DNA of 64,000 nt from Gongronella butleri (lineage: Eukaryota > Mucoromycota > Mucoromycetes > Mucorales > Cunninghamellaceae). The translations under genes and the position numbers were made by a program. Of this stretch, positions 59,703-64,000 are shown piece after piece; position 1 is the first letter of the stretch, and every line of letters begins with the position of its first letter. Below the pieces are notes generated by a model. That model saw only the letters and a program-made list of their open reading frames with translations, was not told the DNA's origin and searched no databases. The stretch lies in assembly GCA_025201375.1 (NCBI GenBank), contig JAIWZP010000049.1:153966-217965 (forward strand). The letters run 5' to 3'.

Positions 59703-61128
59703 ATGCCGGCACGACGCTCGCGACCATCGTATGATACGGATGATGCGCAGCACCAGGAGCTCCTGGCGGCCAGCGACGATGAAAAATATGACAGTGACGA
59801 GGCATGGGGCATTTATCGGCAAAAAGAGACAATCCGGCAGCAGCGTCGCGGGTGCCGGTGTTCCGTTTGCGCCGCAGGGCTCCAGTGCGCGATGCGGCTT
59901 GTGTTACGCGTGCTGGGCTATTCGTTGGCGGCGCTTGGCGGCGCTTTTGTGCTTTTGGGCGCGGTCTATGCGCTCGTGTTCCCGACACCGGCGCAGCCCC
60001 CGCGGCCCACGGCAAGCAGCGCTAATTCCACCATGCCTGCACGCGTCCTTGATATAAACATCTTCATGCGCCCGCCAGGCATCCACAACAATGCCGATGA
60101 TTACAAAAACGAGCGCCTTCTTTACATCCAGGAGCAAATCCTGCCTTTTTACGATATCATCGCGTTCCAAGAGGCATTTGCTTTTGGCAATCATCGAATT
60201 GATCGCCTCGTGGCGTCCGCTGTGCAGCTCGGATTCGACTATGTCGCGTCGCCGCGCCATGGACCGTGGTCCCTTGCTTCCGACGGTGGCCTCTTGCTTC
60301 TTTCGCGATTTCCAGTCCTGCAATCACACACACTTGAATATCCACGCGGGCTGCATAGCGATTGGATGGCCCTCAAGGGCGCATTGCATCTTTCCATCAG
60401 GCTTGACGGCAAAAGGCACGTCGACGTCTACACCACGCATACACAGGCATCTTATGGCTCACGTAAGCGTGATATTTAAAAAAGACTGGGAAAGATGGCG
60501 CAGCACCCTTACCATTTTTCTTTATTTTTAAATTTTTTTTTTGTTTTCACAAGATGGCGAGCGCAGCAAGCAGGATATTTTGACGCGTCTCGAGCAATTT
60601 TCTCGATTCCGCGACTTTATTCGGCAAACGTCATCGCCCGGGGTGCCGATTTTGGCCCTGGGCGATTTCAACATTGATAGTGCGGCGCACGATGGGCCCA
60701 TTTCGCAGCCATCCGTCAACAGCTCGCGCGCCTACACAATGATGATGGACGTCCTCAGCGGCAATGGCACGGACGGCGCCTTTTTTGGCAAAGAAAACGA
60801 GTGGCTCTTTCCTGCGGCATCTGATAGCGACAGCGACGCAGGGAGAATCCATTGGAAAGACATGCTTTACGACACTTTTGGCGCGCATCCAGTCACGTTT
60901 GGTGATTTTGTACAGGCGGCCAATGGCTCATTGCTCCCAGCCGAGACGGCCCTGACGCACGCGCAGCAGCTCTTGACGGTCCAGAGCATAGATCAATTGC
61001 TTTGGGCCAACATGTCATCATCTGTGAATTTATCCTTGGTCAATGTCACCCTCGAGAAGTTTCAGGTGAACAATGAACCGTTTACACAGCTGTCTGATCA
61101 CTATGGCATTGCGTGTCTCCTCGTTTAG
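59703..61128 (+). CDS. Membrane-anchored neutral sphingomyelinase-like phosphodiesterase
   Basis: Exons 59703..60462 and 60554..61128; 444 residues. An acidic cytosolic start and a Cys/Arg patch (RRGCRCSVCAAGLQC) precede one membrane span at ~68-95 (VLGYSLAALGGAFVLLGAVY). The endonuclease/exonuclease/phosphatase fold follows: LDINIFMRPPG, IIAFQEAFAFG (metal Glu), TTHTQASYG, ILALGDFNID (Asp, Asn) and SDHYGIACLL (Asp-His). This set is that of magnesium-dependent neutral sphingomyelinases (yeast Isc1, animal SMPD2/3), which release ceramide from sphingolipids. The single span at the N-terminal side differs from Isc1, which has its spans at the C-terminus. Substrate is inferred. Several in-frame upstream Met codons exist; I chose the one starting MPARRSRPSYD. 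Confidence 0.82.
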
Positions 61129-61165
61129 AATTGATACCACGGGGCTTTTTTTTTTATAAAACCCC

Positions 61166-61171
61166 AATAAA
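61166..61171 (+). terminator. Candidate polyadenylation signal, sphingomyelinase-like gene
   Basis: AATAAA 38 nt after the stop; the convergent TrpRS gene ends 235 nt farther on. Confidence 0.5.
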
Positions 61172-61406
61172 TTCTTTAAGTGGACGTTATTCAGAGTCTC
61201 TGAGAACATATTGGCAGTTCTCTTGTGTCAGGATGAATTCATGCGGTGCCATCCTTTTTATTTGAGAGTGATCCAGCTCTCAAACAACCGCAAACAGCAC
61301 TTTTGGCCCAGATTGTCCGTGTTTCCCATCTTTTTTTTTTTTTTTTTTTTTTTTTTTTCAAAACACAATGTCACAAATGATTCTACTTTCTATATTTTAA
61401 TTGGTT

Positions 61407-62736
61407 CTAAAAGCCAATGATATCATACACTTCCTTGATGGTCCTGTCGGCGACAACTTGAGCCTTTGCGGCGCCGTCGGCAAGAACTTGCTGGACATAG
61501 GCAGGATCCGCTTGCAACCTGGCGTGCTCGCTCTGAATGGGCGCAAGACGCGCAATGACCGCGTCAGACACGTGCTGTTTGAGCTGCTGGTGTGAGGTCA
61601 GCTGGCCAAGATCGCGCATGGCATCGTCAACGGGCAAATTCGTGACGGCGCAATAGATGTTGACGAGGTTGGCGACGCCTGCGCGCGTGTCCGGCTCGTA
61701 CGTGATGGTGCGCTCGCTATCGGTCACGGCGCGGCCGATTTTCTTTTGGATCACGTCAGGGGTATCGAGCAAATTGATGCGGCTCAGGTCCGACGCGTCG
61801 CTCTTGGACATCTTGCTGCTTGGGTCGCGCAGCGACATGACGCGCTTGGTCGAGGGGGCTAAATCCGCATCCAAAAAAAAAGGAAGGGGGAGGGCAGCCA
61901 GTCAAGATGATGGCTACAAATGGCAAAACACAAAGGCAAACTTACGGATAATGGCATTGGGCTTGGAAAAATACTTGCTCTTAAAGTGCGAATTGAAGAG
62001 GGCGGCAATGTCGCGCGTCAATTCCAAGTGCTGCATCTGATCCTCGCCCACAGGAACGTGCGACGCCCTAAGAAGAGAAAAAAAAAAGAAAAAAAGCATG
62101 AACGACGCGCTTTTTCCTTTTTTTTTCCCCTCCCATTTTTCCCTTGCTTTTCTTACTTGTAAAGCAAAATGTCGGCGGCCTGGAGGACGGGGTAGTCAAA
62201 GAGGCCCATTTTCAAGCTAGCGGTGGAAGCCGAGGTGTCGAGCAGGGCATCGGCGTGGGACGCGTGCGCTTTGCCGAGCTTTGACTTCCACTGGGTCATG
62301 CGGCCGAGCCATCCGACGGGCGTGATGCAATTGAAGATCCACGCTAGTTCTGCGTGGCCGATCACCTTGCTCTGCTCAAAGATCGCGCTTTCCTCGGGTC
62401 GCACGCCGCACGCGAGCAAGCACGTGGCCATCTCGCGCTTGGACCGCCGCAAAGCAAGCGCATTTTGCGGCATCGTGATCGCATGCATGTCCACCACCAT
62501 GTAATATGTCGTCGTGTCCTTTTCTTGAAGCTTGACCCAATTGTCCAGCGCACCGAGGTAATTGCCAAGGTGAGGCACCCCAGTCGGCTGGATCCCGGAC
62601 AGAATCACTCGCTTCGACCGTCCAGTGGCCTGAGCTGTTGAAAAAGCACGCTGAAAAAAGGAAATGTAAGTGGCATTTCAGTCAAAAAGGCGTGTTTGAC
62701 ATGATATACCTTCCAAATGGTCTGGCCAACTTGCAT
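61407..62736 (-). CDS. MSW1: Tryptophanyl-tRNA synthetase, mitochondrial type
   Basis: Exons in coding order: 62736..62710, 62650..62157, 62067..61946, 61858..61407; 364 residues. A 27-nt first exon and the start of exon 2 give a basic, Ser/Thr/Ala-rich leader ([20 protein letters not shown]), a probable mitochondrial presequence. The class I motif appears as [12 protein letters not shown] (residues 31-42), then VDMHAIT and [18 protein letters not shown]. The last splice gives [20 protein letters not shown] and KMSKS near 230. Length and lack of an N-terminal extension match bacterial and mitochondrial enzymes rather than cytosolic WRS1. It charges mitochondrial tRNA-Trp. Confidence 0.95.
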
Positions 62737-62801
62737 GTCGTCAATGGAGGGTGTTGAAAAAAAAAAGAAGAAAGAAAAGAGTGGGGCCAGGGTCGGATGT
62801 C

Positions 62802-62832
<31 letters not shown>

Positions 62833-62999
62833 TTGCATTGCCGCCCTGTCAACAAGATTTGGATTCAGCAGCGGACATTCGAAAAAAGCATTGGCCTGCC
62901 AGGTTATTCAGGCACGCCACTCGCATGAAAAACGATGCTCGAGCGCGTCTCCTTTCAATACTGTAGCACAATTTTCATCTAGAGCACGATGCACATGAA
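62737..62999. other. Promoter side of TrpRS gene
   Basis: A ~27-nt T run at 62803, a TACTGTA at 62959, no gene. Confidence 0.4.
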
Positions 63000-63400
63000 A
63001 TCGAGAAAAGCGCGCAACCACAACATCTTTGCTCTATTTTGACTGCTTGTCGGCAAGCCTACGCCGCTATGATACACCGTTGTTTTAACAGACGGTTCTC
63101 ACTTTTTCGTTCGTAGACGATCACAGGCGCGTCGCTGCGGCCGCTGGATGGCGTGCAATCGCAATTTTCAAAAATCTTGGACTTTCAAGGGCACAGTCGT
63201 GGATTTGAAAATAAAAAAAAACACGTCCTCGGATCGCCACGCCCTTCAATCCCATGGTACTGTAAAACAACACGCCTCATTCATCAACAGAAATGCACTA
63301 AAAACGACGGGTCCATTGGCTGGTTTGAATCGCACCGAGCATCCCGTTCAAAGCGCGCATCCGCACATTCGTCTTGCACATCAATTCCACTTTAACATGC
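63000..63400 (-). repeat. Dispersed degenerate repeat, copy 6 (inverted, partial)
   Basis: 63140-63330 lines up with 43040-43230 in the same orientation: GCTGGATGGCGTGCAATCGC, ATTTTCAAAAATC, the shared CGTGGATTTGAAAA, ATCGCCACGCCC and ACAGAAATGCA..AAAA landmarks. Confidence 0.72.
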
Positions 63401-63460
63401 TCAAAATGCTTGGTCCTTGATAAAGTGGACGATCCAATTCAAGAAGAACGCGGGCCACCT

Positions 63461-63462
<2 letters not shown>

Positions 63463-63494
<32 letters not shown>
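63463..63494. repeat. Poly-A tract of 32 nt
   Basis: Uninterrupted A homopolymer beside repeat copy 6. Confidence 0.95.
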
Positions 63495-63495
<1 letters not shown>

Positions 63496-64000
63496 GCGTA
63501 TTTGTCTGCTTTGCCCTTGGTGTGCCGCGCGTCCATTACCCAGATCAAGGTGGGCACCGCGTGGGACAACACGAGCATCGTGATGTTGGATTCTTCAACA
63601 GCCGTATCATGATCATTGTGCCCCGAGCAAGCCAAAATGACGGAATAGCAGCATACTGCATCAAAGGATCACCTCCAAAAGTCCATGCAAAGCTGCTCAT
63701 CTATCTGCTCGTGAGCTTGGCAGTATAGTCAAGTGTGTCGGTGCCCTTGTTGCGTGCGGCAATCTGTGCTGCGCCGTGCGACGCGACATGACGTCTGGTC
63801 AAAGGCTCGTACGCCACCGAGTCGCGCCGCCAAGATACCCTACCAGTCCCACAGCAAACCAGACAAGAACAGACACCGGAAAGAAACTGTTCAAGGTTGC
63901 GACGCGAAATTGCAACGCGAAAAAAGAGGGAGAGGGGGAAAACAAAGGATTGATTTCAGACAGTCTACTTGGAACAAAATTTTATTTTTTCATTTTCATT
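63495..64000. other. Right-edge spacer
   Basis: No supported gene. A minus-strand frame ending at 63799 has a membrane-span-like composition and may be the last exon of a gene beyond the edge (see findings). Confidence 0.35.

Overview
The window is nuclear DNA from a filamentous, early-diverging fungus, most likely a Mucoromycota. This is inferred from gene content: a fungal MBIP (ATAC-type) subunit, a diacylglycerol kinase with catalytic and accessory halves, Kelch proteins with a signal peptide and one membrane anchor, and a plant-like glycosyltransferase beside ordinary fungal enzymes. Genes are dense, introns are short (about 50-250 nt) and stuffed with A or T homopolymers, and there are no operons. 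I rebuilt 25 protein genes by hand from splice sites and reading phase, with 68 introns; 66 are GT-AG and two must be GC-AG.

Left part (1-21600): the 3' part of a vigilin/Scp160 KH protein, eIF3i, MBIP, a 5.3 kb gene-free block carrying a degenerate dispersed repeat, a Kelch membrane protein, a Siw14-like inositol-pyrophosphatase, diacylglycerol kinase, a second repeat copy, and the spliceosome factor SNW/Prp45.

Middle (21600-42500): an EF-hand protein, a 990-residue Golgi-type glycosyltransferase, a UPF0303 protein with a 10-nt microexon, a Zng1/CobW zinc-chaperone GTPase, repeat copy 3, glycogen synthase, Sec61-beta (its first coding exon is just ATG), a nucleotide-sugar transporter, a peroxisomal SCP2 protein, and the divergent pair MET2 / 3-phosphoglycerate dehydrogenase.

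Right part (42500-64000): repeat copy 4, a second Kelch membrane protein head-to-head with a Ser-rich cell-surface protein, AP endonuclease divergent from a 3-ketoacyl-CoA thiolase, repeat copy 5, an F-box/WD40 protein divergent from ALA dehydratase, a membrane-anchored neutral-sphingomyelinase-like phosphodiesterase, mitochondrial TrpRS, and repeat copy 6.

The most unusual content is the repeat family. At least seven colinear, strongly diverged copies on both strands fill almost every large spacer. They have no recognisable transposase, reverse transcriptase, LTR or terminal inverted repeat, they contain an internal ~1.18 kb duplication, and the spacers are rich in the heptamer TACTGTA. I saw no tRNA, rRNA, CRISPR or bacterial-type element. 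All splice models are by eye and lack RNA support.
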